DNA of 40,201 bases from Burkholderiaceae bacterium (lineage in GTDB: Bacteria > Pseudomonadota > Gammaproteobacteria > Burkholderiales > Burkholderiaceae_C), in NCBI GenBank assembly GCA_014879655.1, contig JACSRS010000124.1:1-40201 (forward strand), written 5' to 3'. Positions 16,803 through 27,752 of the stretch are shown here, piece after piece (the stretch's first letter is position 1; every line of letters begins with the position of its first letter). A model generated the notes under the pieces. It had not been told where the DNA came from. It ran no database searches and saw only the letters and a program-made list of their open reading frames with translations. Made by a program: the position numbers and the translations under genes.

Positions 16803-18146
16803 ATGACGACCCTGACGGACCCACCGGGCGCGGCCTGGCAGCCGGCCGATGCCGCGCGGCGCGGGGGCCGGGCTGCGCTGGCACAGGCCCTGACGCAGTC
16901 GCGCAGTCGCACGCTGGGGCTGTTTGGTGCGTTCGAAAGCGCGCTGGCTTCGACAAATCTGGAAGTGCCGTGTTCGCCGCAGCTGAATCCGCCGTTGTGG
17001 GAACTGGGCCATATCGGCTGGTTCCAGGAATGGTGGACAACGCGCAACACCGAGCGTCACCGGGGCGCCGCCGCCAACCCCGACATCGCGCGCGCGCCCG
17101 GTCGCCTGGCCGGCGCCGACGCGCTCTACAACTCCAGCCTGGTGGCGCACGACGCGCGCTGGCAACTGGCGCTGCCGGGCGCCGAAGCCACCCGGGACTA
17201 TCTGGCCGCAACGCTTGAAGATTCGCTGCGCTTGCTGGCGTTGGCCGCTGAGTCGGACGATGCGCTGTACTTCTGGAGGCTGGCGCTGTTCCATGAAGAC
17301 ATGCACGCCGAAGCCGCCGTCTACATGGCGCAGGCACTGGGCATGGCGCTGCCCGATGCGCTCGCCGCGCCTGCCGGACGATGCACGACTGCAGCTGACG
17401 ATGCGCGCACGCTGGCGATCACGGCGCGCAACTGGGCGCTGGGGTGCACCGCCGGCGGCGGCTTTGTGTTCGACAACGAATGTGCGTCCGTGCGCGTGCC
17501 GCTGGCTGCTTTCCAGATTGACGCATCACCCGTCAGCTGGTCGCGATACCTGCCGTTCGTCGAAGCGGGCGGCTATCGCGACCCGCGCTGGTGGTCGGTC
17601 GAAGGCTGGGCCTGGCTGCAGACGGCCGATGGCGGCAGCCTGACCGGCGAGGTCATCGATGCGGCCGGCGCGCCTGGCCCCTTGCGTGCGTCGCGCTACC
17701 TGAGGCAGACCGCCGGCAACTGGCAGGCCCGGCGCGGGGGCGCGTGGCAGGCGCTGGATCTGTGCGCTCCTGCCGTCCACCTGAGTGCTTACGAAGCCGA
17801 CGCCTGGTGCCGCTGGGCCGGCCGGCGCCTGCCGACCGAGGCCGAATGGGAATGCGCGGCCCTGACGCAGCCGGGCCTGGCCTGGGGCGCTGTCTGGGAA
17901 TGGACAGCGAGCGACTTCGCGCCGTTTCCCGGGTTCGTGCCACACCCGTATCGCGACTATTCCGCGCCGTGGTTCGGCAGCCGCAGAGTGCTCAGGGGCG
18001 GCTGCGCAGCAGCCTCGCCGCGCATCAGGCACCCGAAGTACCGCAATTTCTTCGAGCCGGCTCGCAACGACATCTTTGCCGGCTTTCGCAGTTGCGCCGT
18101 GAACGGGACCGGTCCGACGGACGGCGGCCCCACAATCTGCCCATGA
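16803..18146 (+). CDS. senA: selenoneine synthase SenA (EgtB-like non-heme iron enzyme)
   Basis: 447 residues from ATG 16803; GTG 16800 is an in-frame alternative. The N-terminal DinB-like half supplies the iron-binding histidines: His70 in WELGHIGWFQEWW and His164/His168 in ALFHEDMHAEA. The C-terminal formylglycine-generating-enzyme-like half starts near 210 and shows AYEADAWCRWAGRRLPTEAEWECAA, VWEWTASDFAPFPGF, RVLRGGCAAASPRIRHPKYRNFF and AGFRSC. EgtB makes the C-S bond of ergothioneine; SenA homologues make the C-Se bond with the SenB selenosugar and hercynine. I call SenA rather than EgtB because senB, selD and egtD are adjacent and no gamma-glutamylcysteine ligase (egtA), egtC or egtE is present. 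Confidence 0.88.
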   Translation: MTTLTDPPGAAWQPADAARRGGRAALAQALTQSRSRTLGLFGAFESALASTNLEVPCSPQLNPPLWELGHIGWFQEWWTTRNTERHRGAAANPDIARAPGRLAGADALYNSSLVAHDARWQLALPGAEATRDYLAATLEDSLRLLALAAESDDALYFWRLALFHEDMHAEAAVYMAQALGMALPDALAAPAGRCTTAADDARTLAITARNWALGCTAGGGFVFDNECASVRVPLAAFQIDASPVSWSRYLPFVEAGGYRDPRWWSVEGWAWLQTADGGSLTGEVIDAAGAPGPLRASRYLRQTAGNWQARRGGAWQALDLCAPAVHLSAYEADAWCRWAGRRLPTEAEWECAALTQPGLAWGAVWEWTASDFAPFPGFVPHPYRDYSAPWFGSRRVLRGGCAAASPRIRHPKYRNFFEPARNDIFAGFRSCAVNGTGPTDGGPTICP

Positions 18147-18493
18147 AAACGTACAGGATCTACCGCCACCCCGACGGCCGGGCAGAAGCGGTGAAGGTGG
18201 GCTGGTCCTGGCCGGGCGGGCTCTTCGGTTTTCTTTGGGCGCCGTTCAAGCGCCTGTGGTGGCAGGCGCTGGCCGGCCTGCTGTCGCTGGTGGTGCTGGG
18301 CCTGGTGCTGGCCGCCACCGTCAACGCCCTCGATGCCCTGTCGTGGGTGAACCTGGCGATGATGGTGATGGGGCTGGTCTACGGTTTCCTGGGCAACGGC
18401 TGGCGCTGCAGCAACCTGCAAGCGCGTGGCTATGAACTCGCAGGAACCGTGGCGGCGTCGTCAGCCCGCACTGCTCTGGCCAACGCAGCCTGA
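18143..18493 (+). CDS. small DUF2628-type membrane protein
   Basis: 116 residues. The ATG overlaps the senA stop (ATGA), so it is translated with senA. MKTYRIYRHPDGRAEAVKVGWSWPGGLFGFLWAPFKRLWW is the DUF2628 pattern, followed by two or three hydrophobic segments (about 42-62 and 70-88). The family has no established function. Tight coupling to senA is notable, since a membrane protein made with a selenoneine synthase could move the product or a precursor; that is inference. Longer in-frame extensions upstream lie inside senA and are not supported. Confidence 0.78.
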   Translation: MKTYRIYRHPDGRAEAVKVGWSWPGGLFGFLWAPFKRLWWQALAGLLSLVVLGLVLAATVNALDALSWVNLAMMVMGLVYGFLGNGWRCSNLQARGYELAGTVAASSARTALANAA

Positions 18494-18527
18494 GCGAGCG
18501 GCGCCGACGGACGTCGGGCAGCCGCGC

Positions 18528-19553
18528 TCAGGCCTGCGCCCAGAACACGGCGAACCAGCCTTCGGCGTCGGTCCATGCGCGGGTTTGCCGGAAACCGGCG
18601 GCGCGCAGCAGCGCATCAAAGTCCGCCATCTGCCATTTGTACGAATGCTCGGTATGGATGCGCGCGCCGGGTTCAAAGCGCCGCTCGCCGTTCTCCCAAC
18701 GCACGGTGAGTTGCTGGCGCGCCTGCAGGTGCATCTCGATGCGCGACTCGCTGGCGTTCCAGAACGCCACGTGGTCCCAGTCGGCAGGCCGGAAATCGGT
18801 GCCGGCCAGCCGGTTGATGTTCAGCAGCAGGTTGCGATTGAAGGCAGCGGTCACGCCCAGCGGGTCGTCATAGGCAGGCTCCAGAACGCCGGCCGGTTTG
18901 ACCCGGTCAACCCCGATCAGCAGGCCGCCGCGTCCTGCGCCTGCGCCGTCTTGCGCAGCGCCAGTGGCCAGCGCATGCGCCTGGCGCAGAAAGCGCAGCG
19001 CTTCGGGCGGGCTGAAGTTGCCGATGCTGGAGCCGGGGTAGAACAGCACGGGTGGCGGGTTGTGGCCTTGTGCTGTCGGCGCCAGCGCCTGCGGCGGCAG
19101 CGCCAGCGAAGCTGAAAAATCCAGGCCCACGCCCAGCATCGGCAGTGCCGGGTGTTGCTGCTGCAGCCGCCCCAGCGCGTCGCGCAGGTAGTCCACCGAG
19201 ATGTCCACCGCCACGTAGCGCGCGGGCCGCAGCGCGTCAAAAAGGCGGGCCGCCTTGGCGCAGTTGCCCGCGCCCAGGTCCACCAGCACCCCGCCGGTCG
19301 GTACCTGCGCAGCCATTTCGTCGCGGTGGGCCGCAAAGATGCCGGCTTCAGTGCGGGTCGGGTAGTACTCGGGCAGTTCGGTGATGGCGTCAAAAAGGCG
19401 CGATCCCAGCGCGTCGTACAGGAACTTCGGCGCCGCGAAGGGCGCTGGCGCCATCAATCCGGCCAGCAGTTCTTCGCGAACAGCCACCGGGTCTCTCTGA
19501 TGCAGCTGGATGAAGCTCGGCGTGGAGGGCAATGCAGCAGCGGGTTCAGCCAT
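18528..19553 (-). CDS. egtD: L-histidine N-alpha-trimethyltransferase EgtD
   Basis: 341 residues from the ATG at 19553-19551 (MAEPAAALP); 27 further upstream in-frame residues are not conserved in style. FLYDALGSRLFDAITELPEYYPTRTEAGIF is the EgtD signature. VLVDLGAGNCAKAARLFDAL is SAM motif I, YVAVDISVDYLRDAL motif II, and VLFYPGSSIGNFSPPEAL and FNRNLLLNINRLAGTDF are also characteristic. IEMHLQARQ and HTEHSYKW complete the family. EgtD trimethylates histidine to hercynine, the acceptor for SenA. It is convergent with the senA operon, 34 bases away. Confidence 0.94.
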   Translation of the reverse strand: MAEPAAALPSTPSFIQLHQRDPVAVREELLAGLMAPAPFAAPKFLYDALGSRLFDAITELPEYYPTRTEAGIFAAHRDEMAAQVPTGGVLVDLGAGNCAKAARLFDALRPARYVAVDISVDYLRDALGRLQQQHPALPMLGVGLDFSASLALPPQALAPTAQGHNPPPVLFYPGSSIGNFSPPEALRFLRQAHALATGAAQDGAGAGRGGLLIGVDRVKPAGVLEPAYDDPLGVTAAFNRNLLLNINRLAGTDFRPADWDHVAFWNASESRIEMHLQARQQLTVRWENGERRFEPGARIHTEHSYKWQMADFDALLRAAGFRQTRAWTDAEGWFAVFWAQA

Positions 19554-19772
19554 GGCGCAATGTAGCAGGGGCGTCGGCGGCCTTTGCGCGACCCTTGCCG
19601 CCCCTTGGCGACGCTTGGTGCCCGTTGCTGGCACGTCTTGGCAATCGTCGCCCCTGCGTCACCGGTTCTTCACCGGTCTGCCGCTGCGGGCCCGCGCCGC
19701 CGGCTGCCCGGGGTCTGGCGGTGAGTGGGTTCTAATTCGGGGTTCGAGTTTTTTCTGATTTCAAGGAGTTCC

Positions 19773-20651
19773 ATGTTCCGCTTCGCCACCCCCCGCCTGA
19801 CCCGCCGCGCGCTGCACGCACTGGCCGCCAGTGCTTTGCTGACCATTGCCGGCCATGCTGCCGCGCAGGCCGTGTTCAAGATCACCGCCATTCCCGACGA
19901 GTCGCCGACCGAACTGGCACGCAAGGCGGCGCCGCTGGTGAAGTACCTGGAAGGGCGTCTGGGCACCAAGGTCGAGTTCATCCCCGTGACCGACTACGCG
20001 GCCTCGGTCGAGGCGCTCGCCAACAAGCAGGTCGACATGGCCTGGTTCGGCGGCTTCACCTTCGTGCAGGCCAATGTGCGCTCGGGCGGCAAGGCGGTGC
20101 CGCTGGTGCAGCGCGCCGAGGACGAGAAGTTCCGCTCGGTCTTCATCACCACCGACCCGGCCATCAAGACGCTGGCCGACCTGAAAGGCAAGACCGTGAG
20201 CTTCGGCTCGCAGTCCAGCACCTCGGGCCACCTGATGCCGCGCAGCTACCTGCTGGAAGCCAAGGTCAACCCGGATCAGGATTTCAAGCGGGTTGCCTAT
20301 TCCGGCGCGCATGACGCCACCATCGCCGCAGTGGCCGCCGGCAAGGTCGACGCCGGTGCCCTGAACATCTCGGTCTGGGAGAAGTTCGTGGCCGACAAGA
20401 AGGTGGACACCGCCAAGGTGCGGGTCTTCTACACCACGCCCACCTACTACGACTACAACTGGACCGTGCACGCCGACATGCCGGCCGCGACCAAAGAGAA
20501 GCTGACCAAGGCCTTTCTGGACCTGAGCGCCGACACGCCGGCCGGCAAGGAGATCCTGGACCTGCAGCGGGCGACGAAATTCGTGCCGACCAAGGTCGAG
20601 AACTACAAGGGCATTGAAACGGCCGCGCGCAGCGCCGGCCTGCTCAAGTAA
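19773..20651 (+). CDS. PhnD-type substrate-binding protein, putative selenium-oxyanion ABC transporter
   Basis: 292 residues from ATG 19773, which follows AAGGAG at 19763-19768. The signal peptide MFRFATPRLTRRALHALAASALLTIAGHAAAQ has a twin-Arg-like start and cleavage after AAAQ. The mature protein reads AVFKITAIPDESPTELARKAAPLVKYLEGRLG, DYAASVEALANKQVDMAWFGGFTFVQA, LKGKTVSFGSQSSTSGHLMPRSYLLE and AYSGAHDATIAAVAAGKVDAGALN, the PhnD/phosphonate-binding fold. A subgroup of this family is annotated as selenate-binding because it travels with selD and senB; the sen genes next door agree with that. Phosphonate or phosphite remain alternatives, but no C-P lyase or ptx genes are seen. Confidence 0.82.
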   Translation: MFRFATPRLTRRALHALAASALLTIAGHAAAQAVFKITAIPDESPTELARKAAPLVKYLEGRLGTKVEFIPVTDYAASVEALANKQVDMAWFGGFTFVQANVRSGGKAVPLVQRAEDEKFRSVFITTDPAIKTLADLKGKTVSFGSQSSTSGHLMPRSYLLEAKVNPDQDFKRVAYSGAHDATIAAVAAGKVDAGALNISVWEKFVADKKVDTAKVRVFYTTPTYYDYNWTVHADMPAATKEKLTKAFLDLSADTPAGKEILDLQRATKFVPTKVENYKGIETAARSAGLLK

Positions 20652-20692
20652 CGGCCTGACCGCTGGCGAACCATCAATCTGGTACAAAATCA

Positions 20693-20729
20693 ATAGCAAC
20701 AACTGACGATTTGACGCTGGATTGATGCC
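20693..20729 (-). repeat. 37-base dispersed repeat, copy C
   Basis: On the - strand it starts GGCATCAATCCAGCGTCAAA and ends TTGTTGCTAT. It fills most of the 87-base gap between the binding-protein gene and the ATPase gene of the same transporter, 9 bases before the ATPase start. Confidence 0.8.
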
Positions 20730-20738
20730 AAAAATGTC

Positions 20739-21572
20739 ATGAAGATCGCCCTGAAAGGCCTGGGGGGTCGCCATCCGGCGGCGCCGCCGCGAGCACCCGA
20801 CGCCCTGCGCGGCCTGACCCTTGAAGTTGCGCAGGGCGAGCAACTGGCGGTGATCGGGCCGTCCGGCGCGGGCAAGACCACCTTGCTGCACCTGCTGGCC
20901 TGTGCGCTGCGGCCCTCTGCGGGCTCATTGCAGCTGGACGGGCGCGATCCCTGGCTGCTGCCGCGGCCGCAATTGCACCGCCTGCGCGGCCAGCTGTTTC
21001 TGGCGCCGCAGGTGCCACCGCTGCCGCCGCGCCAGCGCGTCGTCACCGCGGCGCTGGCCGGGCGGCTGCCGCAGATCGGCCTGTGGCAGAGCCTGCGCAG
21101 TCTGTTCTATCCGGTCGGCATCGCGCAGGCCGATGAAGCGCTGGCCCGGTTCGACCTGTCCGACAAGCTGTTCGACCGGGTCGATCGCCTCTCGGGCGGC
21201 GAGCGCCAGCGCGTCGGTCTGGCACGGGCGCTGGTGTCCGACGCTTCATTGCTCTTGGTGGACGAACCGCTGTCGGCGCTGGACCCGACGCGTGCCACGC
21301 AGGCCGTTGCCTCGCTCACTGGCGCGGCGCGCGAGCGGGGCGCCACGCTGGTGGCCACGCTGCACCACGTCGAAATGGCGCTGGCGCACTTTCCGCGCAT
21401 CCTGGGGCTGCGCGACGGCGAACTGGCGTTCGACCTGCCGGCCAGCCAGGTCACGCCGGCGCTGCTGCAGTCGCTGTACGAGCAGCACCTGGACGAACTG
21501 ACCGGCCCGCCGGCCGCGCCGCAGGATGCTCCGCCCGGCCCGCGTGCGCCGGTGGCGATGCATTGCCGCTAG
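20739..21572 (+). CDS. ABC transporter ATP-binding protein (PhnC-like)
   Basis: 277 residues. Walker A is GPSGAGKTT (about 46-54), the Q-loop region is LFLAPQVPPLP, the ABC signature is RLSGGERQRVGLARAL, Walker B is SLLLVDEPLSAL and the switch histidine is in VATLHHVEMAL. The fold is PhnC/PotA-like. It should drive uptake with the binding protein upstream and the two permeases downstream. A Pro-rich tail of about 25 residues follows the ATPase domain. The ATG at 20739 lies right after a dispersed repeat and lacks a strong ribosome site, so expression may depend on read-through from the binding-protein gene. Confidence 0.88.
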   Translation: MKIALKGLGGRHPAAPPRAPDALRGLTLEVAQGEQLAVIGPSGAGKTTLLHLLACALRPSAGSLQLDGRDPWLLPRPQLHRLRGQLFLAPQVPPLPPRQRVVTAALAGRLPQIGLWQSLRSLFYPVGIAQADEALARFDLSDKLFDRVDRLSGGERQRVGLARALVSDASLLLVDEPLSALDPTRATQAVASLTGAARERGATLVATLHHVEMALAHFPRILGLRDGELAFDLPASQVTPALLQSLYEQHLDELTGPPAAPQDAPPGPRAPVAMHCR

Positions 21573-21582
21573 CGCCGTGGTG

Positions 21583-22419
21583 ATGAGCGCCGTGCCCGTT
21601 GCACGCCCCGAACGCCGCGACCCGGCCTGGCCCGGCCGTGTGGGCTGGGCGGTGCTGGCCGCCGTGCTGCTGTGGCCGCTGCTGGTGGCCAGCGAGTTCA
21701 AGCCCTGGGTGCTGCTGGAGCCTGGCAGCCTGAAGCCCACGCTGCGCTTTGTGGGCGACTTCTTTCCGCCCGACACCCGACCCGACTTTCTGTGGCGGGT
21801 GGCGCAGGAGACCTGGCGCACGGTGGCAATGGCCACCGCCGGCATCGCGCTGGCGCTGCTGCTGGCGCTGCCGCTGACCCTGGTGTCGGTGCGCGTGCTG
21901 TCGGTGTCGGGCCTGGCCGGCCGCATGGCGGCGATGCCGGCGCTGGTGCGGCAGGCGGTGCGCCTGCTGCTGATCGTGCTGCGCAGCGTGCCCGAGCTGA
22001 TCTGGGCGCTGGTGTTCGTGCGCGTGGTGGGGCTGGGGCCGACCGCCGGCGTGCTGGCCATTGCGCTGACCTATGGCGGCATGCTGGGCAAGGTCTATGG
22101 CGAAATCCTGGAAAGCGGCGATACCCACGCCACCGCCAGCCTGCTGCGCAACGGCAGCGGCCGGCTGCAGGCCTTCTTCTATGCGCTGCTGCCGCAGAAC
22201 GCCGCCGAGCTGACCAGCTACACCGTGTACCGCTGGGAGTGCGCAATCCGCTCGTCGGCGGTGCTGGGTTTTGTCGGCGCCGGCGGGCTGGGTCAGCTGA
22301 TGGATTCGTCGATGAAGATGTTCAACGGCGCCGAGGTGGCCACCATCCTGCTCGTCTTCATGGCGCTGGTCTGGCTGGCCGACCGGGCCAGCGCGTGGCT
22401 TCGCGAAGCTTTGGGCTGA
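21583..22419 (+). CDS. ABC transporter permease 1 (PhnE-like)
   Basis: 278 residues from ATG 21583; an ATG at 21526 would add 19 Arg-rich residues overlapping the ATPase gene. There are about six membrane segments, first at about 20-38 (GWAVLAAVLLWPLLVASEF). The binding-protein-dependent permease (BPD) domain includes the EAA-type loop GEILESGDTHATASLLRNGSGRLQAFFYALLPQ, which docks the ATPase. The end YTVYRWECAIRSSAVLGFVGAGGLGQLM is the PhnE signature. It pairs with the next gene to form a heterodimeric pore. The substrate is inferred to be a selenium oxyanion from context. Confidence 0.85.
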   Translation: MSAVPVARPERRDPAWPGRVGWAVLAAVLLWPLLVASEFKPWVLLEPGSLKPTLRFVGDFFPPDTRPDFLWRVAQETWRTVAMATAGIALALLLALPLTLVSVRVLSVSGLAGRMAAMPALVRQAVRLLLIVLRSVPELIWALVFVRVVGLGPTAGVLAIALTYGGMLGKVYGEILESGDTHATASLLRNGSGRLQAFFYALLPQNAAELTSYTVYRWECAIRSSAVLGFVGAGGLGQLMDSSMKMFNGAEVATILLVFMALVWLADRASAWLREALG

Positions 22420-22421
22420 CC

Positions 22422-23258
22422 ATGCCGGGCAAACTGCAAACCACAGCTGCCAACGAACGCTTCCGCCTGCCGCCGCCGCTGTTCAGCGCGCGCTGCAAGG
22501 CCTGCTGGTTCGTCGCCGGCCTGCTGCTGCTGACGGTGCTGAGCTTCGGGTCACTGGATCTGCAGTGGGCGAAGTTCTTTTCGGCCGAATCGATGGGCAA
22601 GATGGGGCGGTTTCTGGCCGAACTGCTGGCACCCGCGCACAGCCCGGCGTTTCTGAAAAAGCTGCTGCCGGCCACGTTCGAGACGCTCGCCATGTCGGCG
22701 GTGGGCACGCTGCTGGCGGCCATCGGCGGGCTGGCACTGGCGCTGCCGGCCAGCCGCACCCATGCGGACGACCCGGCGCGCTGGCGCAGCCCCACCCGCC
22801 TGCTGCTGAACGCGCTGCGCAGCATTCCCGAACTGGTCTGGGCGGCGCTTCTGTTGATCGCGGCCGGACTGGGCCCGCTGGCGGGCACGCTGGCACTGGC
22901 GCTGCACACCACCGGCGTGCTGGGCCGGCTGTTTGCCGAGGCGATTGAAAACGCCCCGACGGGCCCGGCGTTTGCGCTGCGCCTGCGCGGCGTGCCGGAG
23001 GGCCGGGTCTTTCTGTATGCCACCTTGCCGCAATTGCTGCCACAGCTGCTGAGCTACACGCTCTACCGCTGGGAGAACAACATCCGCGCCGCTGCCGTGC
23101 TGGGCGTGGTCGGCGCGGGCGGTCTGGGGCAGATGCTGGCCTTCCACATGAGCCTGTTCCAGATGGGCGAGACCAGCTCGGTGCTGATCGCGATGATGGC
23201 GCTGGTGGCACTGGTGGATGCGGTCAGCTACGGCGCACGGCGCGGGATGTCGCGCTGA
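22422..23258 (+). CDS. ABC transporter permease 2 (PhnE-like)
   Basis: 278 residues from ATG 22422, which lies 2 bases after the previous stop. Hydrophobic segments lie at about 30-48, 85-108, 125-165, 205-225 and 245-265. The EAA-like loop is AEAIENAPTGPAFALRLRGVPEGRVFLYATLPQ, and YTLYRWENNIRAAAVLGVVGAGGLGQML is the PhnE signature repeated from permease 1. Two different PhnE-like subunits rather than one suggest a heterodimer. It ends the four-gene transporter set, followed by 140 bases before the ATPase gene gspE/pilB-like. Confidence 0.86.
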   Translation: MPGKLQTTAANERFRLPPPLFSARCKACWFVAGLLLLTVLSFGSLDLQWAKFFSAESMGKMGRFLAELLAPAHSPAFLKKLLPATFETLAMSAVGTLLAAIGGLALALPASRTHADDPARWRSPTRLLLNALRSIPELVWAALLLIAAGLGPLAGTLALALHTTGVLGRLFAEAIENAPTGPAFALRLRGVPEGRVFLYATLPQLLPQLLSYTLYRWENNIRAAAVLGVVGAGGLGQMLAFHMSLFQMGETSSVLIAMMALVALVDAVSYGARRGMSR

Positions 23259-23398
23259 GCGTCCGGCAGGCGTAAGGAATTGCCGTACCCCGTTGGCGGG
23301 GGTGCGGTGCTAGTATTTGTAACCGCAGGCAACGGCGCTTTCGCACCGTTCGTCTGCGCGGGGCGGCGATCCGTCGGCTCCCTCTGTCCGGAGGCTTT

Positions 23399-25808
<2,410 letters not shown>

Positions 25809-25816
<8 letters not shown>

Positions 25817-26969
25817 CGGCGGCCGCGCTGGCCGCACCGCCGTAGCGGGCGATGAAGCGGCGGTCGATGCGGTCTTTCCAGCGCCAGACCCAGCGCCCTT
25901 CAAAACTCAGGCCGCCCCAGGCGGCAATGGCGTATCGGTCGCCGCAGGCCAGCAGGTTCAGCGTGCGCGCCGGCGGCGGCCAGGCCGCCAGGGTCTGGCC
26001 GGCCATGGCCGCGCGCAGGTTGGCGAGCAAGGGCTCGCCGGCCCGCACCGCGTAAACGCCGCTGCGCGGATGCGCCACATCGACGCGGGTGGCCACGTCA
26101 CCGGCGGCAAACACCCGGGGGTGGCTGGTGCTTTGCTGGAAGGCGTTGACGGCGACGAAGCCGGCATCGTCCAGCGCCAGCGCACTGCCGGCCAGCCAGG
26201 GCGGCGCCATGGCGCCAACGGCGACCAGCGGCGCGTCGCAGGCCAGCCGCGCGCCGCTGGCCAGCACCAGCTGGCCGGGCTCCATGCCGGCGCAGGCGTC
26301 GGGCAGCACGGTGATCTGCAAGCGCCTGAGCGCCGCGGCGATGCGCCGCTGTACGCCGGCCGGATAGTTGGCAGCCGGTGGCGGTCCGCCAGTCAGCAGC
26401 GTCACGTGGTGCGGCGCGTCGGCATGGCCGGCGCGCAGTGCCCAGGCGGCGGCCATGGCCAGCTCCAGCCCGGCGGCGCCCGCACCGATCACCGCCAGGT
26501 GCAGGCTTTGCTGTTGCGCCATCGCCATCACCTGCGGCCACAGCTGGCCGAAGGCCTCGATCGGCCGCACGAACAGCGCGTGCTTGCGCGCGCCGGGCAT
26601 GGCGGCTTCGATCCGGTCGCGGTCCATCACCGGGCCGGTGTTGATGCTCAGCCAGTCCCAGCCAATGACCTCGCCGGTGGCCAGCGTGACCGTCTGCGCG
26701 TCAGGGTCCACAGCAATGCCGCTGGTGGGCAGATGCCGCGCGCCGCTGCCGGCCACCAGGTGCGGCAGCGGAATCACGCATTCGTCCAGCGCGTAGTGGC
26801 CGGCGACGAAGCCGGGCACCATGCCCGAATACAGCTGGCGCGCATGCGGTGCGATCAAGGTGACGTCCAGGTCGGCCGGGCGCGACTGCGCCAGCCCGTG
26901 CAGCACCTGCACATGGGCGTGGCCGGCGCCCAGCAACACCAGTTTTTTCAGGCCGGAAGCGCTTGTCAT
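25809..26969 (-). CDS. FAD/NAD(P) oxidoreductase of the family fused to SelD
   Basis: 386 residues from the ATG at 26969-26967 (MTSASGLKKLVLLGAGHAHVQVLHGLAQ). The GxGxxH/VLLGAGHAHV start, LIAPHARQLYSGMVPGFVAGHY, AVIGAGAAGLELAMAAAW (second Rossmann) and VFAAGDVATRVD mark a flavin pyridine-nucleotide oxidoreductase. The GAGHAHVQVL/YSGMVPG form is the group (TIGR03169-like) that appears as an N-terminal fusion to SelD in other bacteria. No redox CxxC pair is evident. It likely reduces a selenium or sulfur compound or supplies selenide to SelD. The start overlaps the DUF3047 stop (ATGA). The end overlaps the tail of the GAF-ATPase gene by 8 bases. Confidence 0.85.
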
Positions 26970-27751
26970 GGCGTGAGTGTGACATCTCCCACCCAGGCCA
27001 GGCTGCGCCCGCCGGTGTTGTCGGCGTCGGCACCCACGGCAATGGCGGTGAGCGGCGGCATCTCGCCTACGAGTTCGAACGCCTTGCGAAAGTCGGCGGC
27101 CACCGGCCGGTCGTGCCGCGCCCAGGCGCCGGTGGCAGTCTCGGCGCCGTTCAGCACCCAGTAGCGCACCCGGCCCGAATAGGCGTTGGGCAGCACGGTG
27201 CCGGCCGGCAGCTTGTTGTCCCACACGTAGCACAGCGTGGCCGAGGGCAGCGGCTCGCCGCTGACCAGGCGCGCCATGCGCATCAGCGTGCTCTCCCCCA
27301 GCGAGAGCTGGTCCAGCGGCAGGTCGAACAGCGCGCAGACCTTCAGCGCCGCGTCGTCGCCCTCCTTGGTGCGCAGGTTGGCGCCTGCGAGCGGCTGCTC
27401 CAGCCGCCAGCGCCAGGCGAGGCGCGCGCCGGCGCCCAGGCGCAGGCCGGGCAGGGCGTGCACGGCCGAGCCGTAGGAGCGGTCGGTGGCCAGGCGCAGC
27501 ACGCTGGCACCGTCGATCGTGACGATGTCGACCTGCGCCAGCGGCACCTTGTTACCCGGCAGTCCGACCACCCGCCAGGGCGGAGGCAGCGCGCCGGTGC
27601 GGGCGCCGGAAAACGGTGCGATCAGCACGGCACCGGTGGCGACCCCCTGGGCCTTCGAATCGGCTTTTTCCTGCCCAAAAGTGGCAAAACCAAGCGTCGA
27701 AAGGTGCAGTGCTGCTATGAATTGCAGAGTGATCCGGTGCTTCATGGGCAT
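26966..27751 (-). CDS. periplasmic DUF3047 protein
   Basis: 261 residues. The signal peptide MPMKHRITLQFIAALHLSTLGFATFGQ has cleavage near FGQ-EK; an ATG six bases later is also possible. The rest is DUF3047: LPPPWRVVGLPG, WRWRLEQPLAGANLRTKEGDDAALKVCALFDLP, CYVWDNKLPAGTVLPNAYSGRVRYWVLNG and AVGADADNTGGRSLAWVGDV, a beta-sandwich pattern. The function is unknown. It is cotranscribed between the TVP38-reductase fusion (1 base gap) and the SelD-linked oxidoreductase (4-base overlap). Part of the signal peptide (about residues 12-23) is coded by a degenerate dispersed repeat (27683-27718). Confidence 0.82.
   Translation of the reverse strand: MPMKHRITLQFIAALHLSTLGFATFGQEKADSKAQGVATGAVLIAPFSGARTGALPPPWRVVGLPGNKVPLAQVDIVTIDGASVLRLATDRSYGSAVHALPGLRLGAGARLAWRWRLEQPLAGANLRTKEGDDAALKVCALFDLPLDQLSLGESTLMRMARLVSGEPLPSATLCYVWDNKLPAGTVLPNAYSGRVRYWVLNGAETATGAWARHDRPVAADFRKAFELVGEMPPLTAIAVGADADNTGGRSLAWVGDVTLTP
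27683..27718 (+). repeat. degenerate copy E of the 37-base dispersed repeat, inside a signal peptide
   Basis: 36 bases, GGCAAAACCAAGCGTCGAAA through GTGCTGCTAT, align with the consensus with one gap and several changes. The copy lies inside the DUF3047 coding sequence, antisense to it. The match is weaker than for copies A-D, so this call is less certain. Confidence 0.45.
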
Positions 27752-27752
27752 C

